This document shows positions 25,914-33,884 of a stretch of DNA of 64,000 nucleotides, piece by piece. Made by a program: the position numbers and the translations under genes. The DNA comes from Pedobacter sp. Leaf41. GTDB taxonomy: Bacteria > Bacteroidota > Bacteroidia > Sphingobacteriales > Sphingobacteriaceae. The stretch lies in contig NZ_LMLE01000013.1 in assembly GCF_001422545.1 (NCBI RefSeq), positions 54,413 to 118,412 of the forward strand. The letters are read 5' to 3'. The notes below the pieces were generated by a model. The model was given only the letters and a program-made list of their open reading frames with translations. It did not search any database and had not been told where the DNA came from. Positions within the stretch are counted from its first letter, which is position 1. Each line of letters opens with the position of its first letter.

Positions 25914-26768
25914 TTAACCCTGAAGCCTTTCGACCAACTTCACACATTCAACAGCTTCCTTCACATCATGAACCCTTAATATTTTGGCTCCTTTTTGCAA
26001 AGCGATTGTATTTAAAACTGTGGTGCCGTTTAGCGCTTCTGCTGCAGTTGTCCCCAATACTTTATACACCATACCTTTCCTTGAAAAACCAACTAAAATC
26101 GGGAGTTTAAATATTTTGAAAGCTTCCATTTCTCTCAGTAATTGGTAGTTGTGTTCGAGTGTTTTTCCAAAACCAAAACCTGGGTCAATAATTACGTCGT
26201 GTACCTTAAGTGCTCGAAGTTGGGCTATTTTTTTTGCCAGATAATCTAGCACTTCTAACGTTACGTTTTCGTAATGGGGGTTTTGATGCATGGTTTGTGG
26301 TGTACCCTGCATATGCATCATTAGGTATGGAACTTTTAGCTTGGCTACCATCTCGAACATTCCCTCGTCCAGATCGCCAGCAGAGATATCATTAACAATA
26401 TGTGCCCCAGCATAAATGGTTTCTTCGGCCACTTTGGCTCTAAAAGTATCGATAGAAATAACTGCTTCCGGAAGCATGGTTGAAATGGCTTCAACTACCG
26501 GAACAGTGCGATATAACTCTTCTTCGATCGATACATCCACAGCTCCGGGTCTCGATGAATATCCGCCAATATCGATAAATGTGGCGCCTTCTTTCAAAAA
26601 TTTTTCGGCTCTGGAAAGCGCTTCATAAATTGATTTGGTTCTGCTTGCACCGAAAAAAGAATCTGGGGTAATGTTTAGTATCCCCATCACTTTAGGCTCA
26701 CTTAAATTAATTATTCGTCCCTTAGCGTTTATACTTTGCTGGGCTTCTAAAAAGTTTTTTTCTGACAT
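25914..26768 (-). CDS. folP: Dihydropteroate synthase
   Basis: The 284-residue protein has the pterin- and pABA-binding motifs MGILNITPDSFF (about 28-39), IDIGGYSSRPGA, VSIDTFRA, a diphosphate-binding GFGKTLEHNY and late GFSRKG. It condenses 6-hydroxymethyl-7,8-dihydropterin diphosphate with p-aminobenzoate in folate synthesis and is the sulfonamide target. Length is normal. It is co-directional with cdaA and divergent from the DUF1599 gene, sharing a short AT-rich promoter region. Confidence 0.97.
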   Translation of the reverse strand: MSEKNFLEAQQSINAKGRIINLSEPKVMGILNITPDSFFGASRTKSIYEALSRAEKFLKEGATFIDIGGYSSRPGAVDVSIEEELYRTVPVVEAISTMLPEAVISIDTFRAKVAEETIYAGAHIVNDISAGDLDEGMFEMVAKLKVPYLMMHMQGTPQTMHQNPHYENVTLEVLDYLAKKIAQLRALKVHDVIIDPGFGFGKTLEHNYQLLREMEAFKIFKLPILVGFSRKGMVYKVLGTTAAEALNGTTVLNTIALQKGAKILRVHDVKEAVECVKLVERLQG

Positions 26769-26865
26769 AATAAAGCCTTCGGGATTTGGGTTTCGCTATA
26801 AAAATGTATCTTTAGCTTTTGTTCAATCTAGACAAAAATACACTAAAACTAATAATTTATTGATT

Positions 26866-27411
26866 TTGATACAAACAAATACTGCTGTAGAATTTGATGA
26901 AGTGATCGCGGTTTGCAGATCTTTATTTCTAAAAAAAACCAAGGATTATGGAACAGCCTGGCGTATTTTAAGGTTAAGTTCAATCACTGATCAGATTTTT
27001 ATTAAAGCACAACGCATCCGTACTTTAGAGGAGAAAAAAGTTAGTCTGGTAGGCGAAGGCATCATTTCTGAATATATTGGCATTGTAAATTATTGCGTTA
27101 TTGCGATGATGCAAATGGAGTTGTCGGAAACTGACCCAAATGAAATGCCTTACGGCGAGGTTGAACTCCAATTTGATTCAAAAATTGAGGAAACCAAAAA
27201 CCTGATGTTTGCAAAAAACCATGATTATGGCGAAGCCTGGAGAGACATGCGGATCAGTTCTTTAACTGATTTAATATTAATGAAGGTTTTTCGCGTAAAG
27301 CAAATTGAAGATAACGAAGGGCAAACACTTGCTTCAGAAGGTGTAAAAGCAAACTATCAGGATATGCTAAACTACTCCGTGTTTGCATTAATTAAACTAG
27401 GCGTAAAGTAG
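26866..27411 (+). CDS. DUF1599 protein (TTG start proposed)
   Basis: The 181-residue protein contains two related halves, each with a KDYG-type motif: KKTKDYGTAWRILRLSSITDQI and KNHDYGEAWRDMRISSLTDLI, followed by KAQRIRTLE and KVFRVKQIE. This repeat is the DUF1599 (nucleotide modification-associated) pattern. No ATG lies near the expected start. TTG codons at 26866 and 26860 are the best choices, and the long open frame upstream overlaps folP and is not family-like. It is divergent from folP and abuts the next gene without spacing. Function unknown. Confidence 0.82.
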   Translation: MIQTNTAVEFDEVIAVCRSLFLKKTKDYGTAWRILRLSSITDQIFIKAQRIRTLEEKKVSLVGEGIISEYIGIVNYCVIAMMQMELSETDPNEMPYGEVELQFDSKIEETKNLMFAKNHDYGEAWRDMRISSLTDLILMKVFRVKQIEDNEGQTLASEGVKANYQDMLNYSVFALIKLGVK

Positions 27412-28563
27412 ATGAAAAATATAGTTTTAAGTATTTCAAGAATTTTCGTTGGTGTTCTCTTTATATTTTCAGGTTTAATAAAGGCTAACGATCCATTGGG
27501 GTTCGGCTATAAATTACAGGAGTATTTTGAAGTTTTCCATCTAAATTTTTTGAGTGGTGCAGCAACGGGGATTGCGATTTTGCTCTGCACCCTTGAGATT
27601 ATACTTGGCGCACTGCTGCTTTTAGGTTTCTGGAGCAAAAAAGTGGCCTGGGGTCTACTTGTCCTTATCATTTTCTTTACCTTACTTACTTTCGTATCGG
27701 CTGCATTTAAGGTGGTTACCAGCTGCGGTTGCTTTGGCGATGCCATTCCGCTAACACCATGGCAGTCGTTTAGTAAAGATTTAATTTTACTGGCTTTGAT
27801 ATTGGTTATTTTCTTTAATAAACACCACATTAAACCAATTTTTACCAAGCTAGCTGTTCAGCGAAATATCGCGATCCTCATCACACTGGTGGCTTTAGGT
27901 TTTGGAATTTTTACTTATAACGTTTTACCGATAATAGATTTTTTGCCATATAAAGTCGGAGTGCACATCCCGTCTCAAATGATTATTCCGCCAGGCGAAA
28001 AACCAGATGAGTATGAAATTATGTATCATCTGGTAAATAAGAAAACCAAAGAAGAGAAAGATATGAGCGATAAGGCTTATTTAAAAACTGAAATTTGGAA
28101 AGATAATAATTGGGAAATCGTTGGTGAGCCAGTACAGCGCCTGGTTAAAAAAGGCTATGAGCCGAAGATAAAAGATTTAAAAATTACTGATGCTTCCGGC
28201 ACCGATTATACAAAAGAACTCATTGAAAATCCATACTATAGTTTGATTTTCGTTGCTTATGATCTAAAAAATGCCAACCAGGCTGCGGTTGGAAAACTCA
28301 ATGCACTGGCAATAAATGCGACGCAACAGTTTAATATTCGCACGGTTTTATTAACGGCAAATTCAGCGCAGGATGCAGAAGCATTTATTAAAAAGAATAA
28401 CCTTTTCTCTGAGGTTTTTTACGCTGATGCTGTTCCATTGAAAAGCATGGTGCGGGCAAACCCAGGAGTTCTGTTACTCAAAAATGGCGTAGTGATTAAC
28501 AAATGGCACTATCACAATGTGCCTACCTTTGATCAACTGAGCCGAAAATATTTCGATAGATAA
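27412..28563 (+). CDS. BT_3928-type DoxX-like membrane protein with C-terminal thioredoxin-like part
   Basis: The 383-residue protein begins with a DoxX/MauE-like four-helix membrane domain (about residues 1-165), with GLIKANDPLGFGYKLQEYFEVF and a paired cysteine loop SCGCFGDAIPLTPWQSF. The C-terminal half (about 185-383) is soluble and reads like a thioredoxin fold lacking an obvious CXXC. Such proteins may couple quinones to periplasmic thiol redox, but this is not proven for the group. It starts directly after the DUF1599 stop and its stop overlaps the next ATG. Confidence 0.87.
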   Translation: MKNIVLSISRIFVGVLFIFSGLIKANDPLGFGYKLQEYFEVFHLNFLSGAATGIAILLCTLEIILGALLLLGFWSKKVAWGLLVLIIFFTLLTFVSAAFKVVTSCGCFGDAIPLTPWQSFSKDLILLALILVIFFNKHHIKPIFTKLAVQRNIAILITLVALGFGIFTYNVLPIIDFLPYKVGVHIPSQMIIPPGEKPDEYEIMYHLVNKKTKEEKDMSDKAYLKTEIWKDNNWEIVGEPVQRLVKKGYEPKIKDLKITDASGTDYTKELIENPYYSLIFVAYDLKNANQAAVGKLNALAINATQQFNIRTVLLTANSAQDAEAFIKKNNLFSEVFYADAVPLKSMVRANPGVLLLKNGVVINKWHYHNVPTFDQLSRKYFDR

Positions 28564-29618
28564 TGATTGGATATGCTATAAAAAAACTGATGTATGGCTT
28601 GCTGGTGATGGCGGGCGTAGTATTGGTTGTTTTTATACTCTTTAACATTTTGCCGGGCGATCCGGCCCGGATGACGATGGGTCAGCGAGCTGATGTGCAA
28701 TCGTTGGAGGCAGTTCGTAAAGAGTTTGGTTTAGACCGTTCAAAACCCATGCAATTTGTACTTTATGTAAATGATCTTTCACCGATAAGCATTCTTGACA
28801 ATGATGGTGTAACTCAAGCCAAATATCGTTATGCAAAATTAATCGGATTCGATCAAAAAGCACTAGTCTTAAAGTGGCCTTATTTGCGAAGCTCTTACCA
28901 AACTAAACGCGATGTAACGGCAATCTTATCAGAAACTGTTCCTAATACCTTTGTATTAGCGCTTACCGCAATGATTTTTGCGACTATTATTGGTGTGTTT
29001 CTAGGCGTATTGTCTGCCGTTTACAAAGATTCATGGATTGATAAAGCTGCCAATGCTTTCGCCATTCTGGGTATTTCTGCGCCCTCTTTCTTTGCCGGAA
29101 TCATCATAGCCTGGCTTTTTGGTTTCGTATTAAGCGACTATACCGGTTTAAAAATGAGCGGAAGCCTGTATTCTTACGATCCTTTTAGTGGCGAAGTTTT
29201 AACACTAAGAAATCTCTGGTTGCCAATGATAACATTGGGTTTGAGGCCACTTGCCATCATTGTGCAACTTACCAGAAGCGCTATGCTTGATGTTTTAGCA
29301 CAGGATTATATCAGAACAGCGAGAGCTAAAGGACTAAGTAGAAACGCAATTATTTACAAACATGCTTTAAAGAATGCGATGAATCCGGTAATTACCGCCA
29401 TTTCGGGTTGGTTTGCTTCATTACTTGCCGGTTCTTTCTTTGTTGAATATATTTTTGGCTATAATGGTTTAGGCAGAACTACTGTAACTGCGTTAGAAAT
29501 GTCAGATTTTCCAGTAGTCATGGGCTCCATCTTATTTATCGCTTTTGTGTTTGTGGTAATCAATATCCTGGTAGATATACTTTATGCTTACGTTGATCCA
29601 AGAGTAAAATTGGCTTAG
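28563..29618 (+). CDS. OppB/DppB-type ABC transporter permease
   Basis: The 351-residue protein has six membrane helices. Its cytoplasmic EAA loop reads DYIRTARAKGLSRNAIIYKHALKNAMNPVITA, the standard DppB form, and the N-terminus is MIGYAIKKLMYGLLVMAGVVLVVFILFNILPGDPA. It would form one channel half of an oligopeptide or nickel-type importer. No second permease, ATPase or binding protein is adjacent. Its ATG overlaps the stop of the DoxX-like gene by one base, so it is co-expressed with non-transport genes. Its partners must be elsewhere, or its role has changed. Confidence 0.9.
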   Translation: MIGYAIKKLMYGLLVMAGVVLVVFILFNILPGDPARMTMGQRADVQSLEAVRKEFGLDRSKPMQFVLYVNDLSPISILDNDGVTQAKYRYAKLIGFDQKALVLKWPYLRSSYQTKRDVTAILSETVPNTFVLALTAMIFATIIGVFLGVLSAVYKDSWIDKAANAFAILGISAPSFFAGIIIAWLFGFVLSDYTGLKMSGSLYSYDPFSGEVLTLRNLWLPMITLGLRPLAIIVQLTRSAMLDVLAQDYIRTARAKGLSRNAIIYKHALKNAMNPVITAISGWFASLLAGSFFVEYIFGYNGLGRTTVTALEMSDFPVVMGSILFIAFVFVVINILVDILYAYVDPRVKLA

Positions 29619-29678
29619 CGCCCAACCATCGAAACTGATCGAAACACAAAATGGAAGAACATAATTTACAAGTAGTAT

Positions 29679-30224
29679 ATGAAGGATAGAAAATCAGATT
29701 CCCATTTAAGGGCGGAGGGATTAATTTTTCTCATTGGATATATGGGCTGCGGTAAAAGTACCAAAGCAAAACAGTTGGCGCACCGGTTAGAGTGCCCTGT
29801 TGTTGATCTGGATGCTGAAATTGTGAGCAAATCAGGCAAAACGATCGCCGAATATTTTGCAGAATTTGGCGAAAGTGGGTTTAGGAATTTTGAAAGTGAG
29901 ATGCTTAAAACTTTTGATTATCCTGAGACTTGTGTGGTTGCAACCGGTGGCGGCTTGCCTTGCTTTTACGATAATATGGATTGGATGAATGCCAACGGAA
30001 CAACGGTTTACCTCCAAATGGAACCTGCAGCTCTGGTTTCACGATTACACAACCGCCAAAAACGACCATTGATTAAAGATTTGAACGATGAAGAGCTTTT
30101 AGCATTTATTGAAGTAAAGTTAGAAGAGCGCAACCCTTTTTACTCGAAGGCTAAAATAATCGTTGATGCTTTTGATCTGGATGCTGAGCAGTTGGAAGAA
30201 ACGATAAAAAATAAGATTAGCTAA
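29679..30224 (+). CDS. aroK: Shikimate kinase
   Basis: The 181-residue protein has the P-loop GYMGCGKST (20-28), the shikimate-binding DLDAEIVSKSGKTIAEYFAEFGESGFRNFE region, the GGGLP loop (VVATGGGLPCF) and the lid segment with RQKRPLIKDL. It phosphorylates shikimate at the 3-hydroxyl in chorismate synthesis. The start at 29679 gives a short extra N-terminus before the first strand (LIFLIGYMG). It follows the ABC permease after 60 bases. A 12-codon open frame (29651-29689) overlaps its start. Confidence 0.95.
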   Translation: MKDRKSDSHLRAEGLIFLIGYMGCGKSTKAKQLAHRLECPVVDLDAEIVSKSGKTIAEYFAEFGESGFRNFESEMLKTFDYPETCVVATGGGLPCFYDNMDWMNANGTTVYLQMEPAALVSRLHNRQKRPLIKDLNDEELLAFIEVKLEERNPFYSKAKIIVDAFDLDAEQLEETIKNKIS

Positions 30225-30244
30225 TTGGCTTATTTATTAATCAG

Positions 30245-31726
30245 CTAATTCATTAAATCCTGATCTATTATTTTAGCCGAAAGTAGCGCCAACGGAATTC
30301 CACCTCCTGGGTGAACACTACCACCGCAAAAATAAAGTCCCTTTATTTTAGAACTGAAATTTGCATGCCGCAGAAATGCAGCAAACTGGTTATTTGAGCT
30401 ATTTCCGTATAACGATCCCTGATAAGACCCAGTTTTAGATTCTATGCTTCTTGGGTCAAGGATTTGCTCAGCTACGATGAGCTCCCCAAGATCAACTTTT
30501 AAAATCCTCTTGATTTTATTAATGATGTTTTGCCTGGCAGTAGCAATCAACTCCTCCCAGTTTTGGCCAACGTTTGCAGGAACATTAATCATCACAAACC
30601 AATTTTCACAGCCATCAGGAGCATCAGTTTTGATGTAATTTGAAGTGATGTTGATGTAAATTGTTGGGTCAGCGTAAATGGCCTTGTCTTTCCAAATGGC
30701 ATCAAACTCAGCTTTGTAATCTGCCGCAAAAAGGATATTGTGCAAATCCAGCTCGGGATAACTCCCTTTAACTCCCCAGTAAAAAATCAGGGCAGAACTA
30801 CTCCGTTCCTGACTTAATAATTTCTCTGGTGCTGGGAATTTCTTTAGTAGGTTCCGATAGGTAAACCAAATGTCGAGGTTAGAAATAACTACTTGCGCAA
30901 CACTTTTATGTTCTTTGCAAATGATGCCTTCAACCTCTAATTTTCCTTTCTTGCTGATATAGACAATTTCGCTCACTTGGGAGTTAAAATGGAATTTAAC
31001 ACCCAAATCTTCTGCCAGCTTTAACAATGAAGTCGTAATGCTATACATTCCTTTTTTTGGAATAAAGGCGCCGAAATGATATTCAAAATGCGGTATCACA
31101 TTTAAAGTCGCAGGTGCCTGATACGGGTTTGAGCCGTTGTAAGTAGCGTATCGGTTAAAAAGCTGCACAATTCGCTCATCTTTAAAAAAGCTTTGGTTGG
31201 CCTTTGCCTGAGTTCTAAAGGCATCTATTTGTCTGAAACGAAAGACCGATTTAAGCGTATCCCAGTGCAAGTAGCTTTTGATCTTATGAATTGATCGTTC
31301 TAAAAATACTTTATTCGTGACTTCATAAATGGTTTCACTTTTTCTAAGAAACTGATGGATTTCTTTGGCGTCGGATTTTGTTTTCGTTTCAATTTCCGCG
31401 GCGAATTTATTTACGTCAGTATGCGCTGTTAGCCGTAAACCATCTTCATAAAAATATCTGCAAACTTCATCCAGGCGTTCGTATTCAAAATAATCTTTCG
31501 GATTTTTCCCCGCCAGTTGGAAAAGTTCATCAACATATTGTGGCATGGTAAACAAGCTGGGACCGGCATCAAACCTAAAACCTTGAAAGTTCATTTCAGC
31601 GAGTTTTCCACCAGCATAAGCGTTGGCTTCGAAAACTTCTACATCAAAACCTTTTACAGCAAATCTAATGGCAGAAGCTATTCCTGCAATTCCCGCTCCG
31701 ATAATAATGGCTTTTTGCTCACGCAT
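30245..31726 (-). CDS. crtD: Carotenoid 3,4-desaturase, CrtD-like (CrtI family)
   Basis: The 493-residue flavoprotein starts with the dinucleotide-binding IIGAGIAGIASAIR (about 8-21) and the CrtI-family stretch FEANAYAGGKLAE followed by GFRFDAGPSLFTMPQYVDELF. The C-terminus holds the FAD motif GLYFCGGSVHPGGGIPLALLSA. The FEAN and SLFTMPQYVDE wording is closer to Bacteroidota 1-hydroxycarotenoid 3,4-desaturases (CrtD) than to phytoene desaturase CrtI, but the choice is from pattern memory. It would add a double bond after the hydratase (CruF-like, 39 kb) acts. It follows the M28 peptidase gene by one base. Confidence 0.82.
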   Translation of the reverse strand: MREQKAIIIGAGIAGIASAIRFAVKGFDVEVFEANAYAGGKLAEMNFQGFRFDAGPSLFTMPQYVDELFQLAGKNPKDYFEYERLDEVCRYFYEDGLRLTAHTDVNKFAAEIETKTKSDAKEIHQFLRKSETIYEVTNKVFLERSIHKIKSYLHWDTLKSVFRFRQIDAFRTQAKANQSFFKDERIVQLFNRYATYNGSNPYQAPATLNVIPHFEYHFGAFIPKKGMYSITTSLLKLAEDLGVKFHFNSQVSEIVYISKKGKLEVEGIICKEHKSVAQVVISNLDIWFTYRNLLKKFPAPEKLLSQERSSSALIFYWGVKGSYPELDLHNILFAADYKAEFDAIWKDKAIYADPTIYINITSNYIKTDAPDGCENWFVMINVPANVGQNWEELIATARQNIINKIKRILKVDLGELIVAEQILDPRSIESKTGSYQGSLYGNSSNNQFAAFLRHANFSSKIKGLYFCGGSVHPGGGIPLALLSAKIIDQDLMN

Positions 31727-31727
31727 C

Positions 31728-33431
31728 TTACTTCAACTCTTCGAGATAAACTTTTGTTTGGTTGTCAATTTCATTGGTTGCAAATTTTATTGCTGAACCT
31801 ACATGGGTGGTTTCAGTTTTAACTGGCATTTTATTAATAGTGGCCAAGGCGTCAACGTACCATTTGCTCCACACTTCTATAATGTGTTTTTCGTCGGCTG
31901 CCAATTTGCCTTCAGTTATTGCTTTTTTACTGAGTTCGAATTCGGTTTTTAAACGGATCAGTGCATCAGATTTAACCTGTTTAACGGTGGTTAGAGCGGT
32001 ATTTTCATCTGCAGAAATTAGGGTATAAGCAGCAGTTAATCCACTAATGCCCACGTTTTTCATTTCCGTTGGAGAAACTTTGTCTAATCGGTCATTATCT
32101 GTATGGTAAAATACATCGGTGAAGTGCCACATCAGCAATCCTGGAATTTTGTTTTGAAGAAATGGGGTGTGGTCACTTCCACCTTCAAAAGGATTGTAAT
32201 TTACCGTCCAGTTTGCAAATTTCCCTTGTGCTTTGCAGATATCAAAAATAAAATCGTTGAAATAATGTGGAAACAGGTTTTTCTCCGAGACTTCGCCAGC
32301 GCCCCATTCGGTATGTTTATCTGTTCCTCTCGTCCAAATCGCTGATGGGTCAGGCATCTTTTCGATCAAGAATGATCCGCCTGTTTTTTTGGTATCCTCG
32401 CCAACCATATCTAAACTCATTCCCCACATAATCCCTTTAGCCCGGGCGGAATCTTCAACAATGTATCGTTTTGTTGATACAATTTCATCGCCCCATAAAA
32501 AAGTTAGGGTTCGTTGTGGTATAAGCTTTTTCGTTTGATAAAGTTCGGCTGTTAGTCTGGCCATTTCGGCTAATGTGCCTACGCCGCTAGCATTGTCGTT
32601 AGCGCCAGGTTCTTGCACATGCGCACTGAAAACGAATCGTTCATTAACTTTCACTGCGCCTCTTACATTTGCTACAATTGTTAATTCTTCCGAAGGATAG
32701 ATTTTGGTTTGAATATTAACTTTCAGCTTTGTCGAACCTTTTAAACAAGCCGCCTTAAGTTTCTCTTTGGCAGCATAAGATAAAAGTAAAGTCCAAACTT
32801 CACTATCGGCCTTCATGCTCCCAAATTGTATGGAGCTTTGATGCACTTCTGGTTGTGTATATTTCGGCATGGAATAGCCAAGAACACCAATTGCACCTGC
32901 TTTTGCAGCAATAGCCAATAATCGCCCCGGATGATTCTCCGAAAAAATAATTTTCCCTTTAAGATCCAGCTTTTCTAACTCAGCCGGTTTTAAATTGTTA
33001 ACCAATACCACATCTGCCATAACGCCACCAAGGGGTGTAGATTTGCAGTTTATAGGAATCATGTTCCTGTTGGTTTTGAAAGAAATTAACGGCTGCTGTT
33101 CTCCAACAATTTCTACACTCGCATCTATAGGTTCCCAGGTATTGTTTTTGAGCGGTCGCTTTTCAATTCGGTAGGTCAGGGGTGCCTCTAATTCGTTTTT
33201 TGTTTCTGCAACAAATCCCGCTTTTTTAAGAATGTTTTCTACATAATAAATACTTGCGTTAAAACCGCTATTTCCTGGAACGCGAAAATATTTCTCAATA
33301 AAAGCTGTGGTTTCGTAAGCGTTTTTTTCTTTGAAACCATTTCTGGTTAATTTAAAATAGTCGTCAGTAGTATTTTGAGCAAATCCTGCCAATCCCGCAA
33401 GAAGAAGAGTGAAAAGTATCCTTATTTTCAT
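31728..33431 (-). CDS. M28-family zinc peptidase, secreted
   Basis: The 567-residue protein has a signal peptide (1-18, ending GFAQ). The catalytic part shows M28 ligands: SAHVQEPGANDNASGVG (His and bridging Asp), LWGDE (catalytic acid), MSLDMVGED (Asp) and a late WHFTDVFYHTDNDRLD (His). An inserted protease-associated-like region lies at about 130-230 (KGKIIFSENHPGRLLAIAAKAGAIG). It is an aminopeptidase or carboxypeptidase acting in the periplasm. It precedes crtD by one base on the same strand, so both share a transcript although no functional link is obvious. Confidence 0.92.
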   Translation of the reverse strand: MKIRILFTLLLAGLAGFAQNTTDDYFKLTRNGFKEKNAYETTAFIEKYFRVPGNSGFNASIYYVENILKKAGFVAETKNELEAPLTYRIEKRPLKNNTWEPIDASVEIVGEQQPLISFKTNRNMIPINCKSTPLGGVMADVVLVNNLKPAELEKLDLKGKIIFSENHPGRLLAIAAKAGAIGVLGYSMPKYTQPEVHQSSIQFGSMKADSEVWTLLLSYAAKEKLKAACLKGSTKLKVNIQTKIYPSEELTIVANVRGAVKVNERFVFSAHVQEPGANDNASGVGTLAEMARLTAELYQTKKLIPQRTLTFLWGDEIVSTKRYIVEDSARAKGIMWGMSLDMVGEDTKKTGGSFLIEKMPDPSAIWTRGTDKHTEWGAGEVSEKNLFPHYFNDFIFDICKAQGKFANWTVNYNPFEGGSDHTPFLQNKIPGLLMWHFTDVFYHTDNDRLDKVSPTEMKNVGISGLTAAYTLISADENTALTTVKQVKSDALIRLKTEFELSKKAITEGKLAADEKHIIEVWSKWYVDALATINKMPVKTETTHVGSAIKFATNEIDNQTKVYLEELK

Positions 33432-33642
33432 TTTGAATTAAAGGGTGAAAGATACTAAGAATATTTAGTCGTAACTAAAATTGTTTTCCGTTTTGCTGCT
33501 AAATGCCCGCTGATTTGGATGAAATCTGAAGCACAAATAAAGTTTTAACCAACTGATTTAAAATTAACACAAAGTTAATTAATACCGTTATGGTTTTCGG
33601 TATGAATTTTGTATTATTGTCCAAATAAATAGGTTTTTTATC
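33432..33642. other. Intergenic region with dyad symmetries
   Basis: AATTAAC and GTTAATT form a perfect 7-bp dyad around ACAAA at 33562-33580, and ATACCG/CGGTAT form a 6-bp dyad at 33582-33603. A TATTATTG promoter-like element follows at 33612-33619, so the pair of dyads could be operators for the small gene at 33643. Confidence 0.4.
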
Positions 33643-33753
33643 ATGAGCAAAGAAATATTAGAGTTTTCTGTATTAGTAGATGAAAAGTTTGACCTAAAAT
33701 TTAATTGGCTTGAAGGTTTCTGGGAAACTGCATTTAAAATTTTTGGGAAATAA
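33643..33753 (+). CDS. Possible small protein (36 aa)
   Basis: An ATG at 33643 opens a 36-codon frame ending TAA at 33751-33753. The peptide begins MSKEILEFSVLVDEKFDLK and ends with an aromatic stretch (FNWLEGFWETAFKIFGK) that would make an amphipathic helix. A promoter-like TATTATTG lies 23 bases upstream with two dyads before it. I recognise no family. The frame could be chance, but its balanced composition and upstream signals make it worth listing. Confidence 0.4.
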   Translation: MSKEILEFSVLVDEKFDLKFNWLEGFWETAFKIFGK

Positions 33754-33869
33754 GTTTTTCAAATCAATTTTCTGAAGGAACAGTTCCTGTTCAAATGGAA
33801 TGTTACACCCCTGTGTTTAGGTTTTTCTGGCTTTGACCTTTCTATCTTCAACGTTTAGCCTCTTTTTTC

Positions 33870-33877
33870 TATCTTTG
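33870..33877 (+). promoter_or_regulatory. Bacteroidota -7 promoter element TATCTTTG
   Basis: An exact TAnnTTTG match ending seven bases before the rlmD ATG at 33885, leaving almost no leader. Confidence 0.6.
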
Positions 33878-33884
33878 CAAAATA

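Noticed and set aside
26635..26865. Long N-terminal extension of the DUF1599 protein
   Set aside because: The extension overlaps the divergent folP gene and its promoter and is not part of the family.
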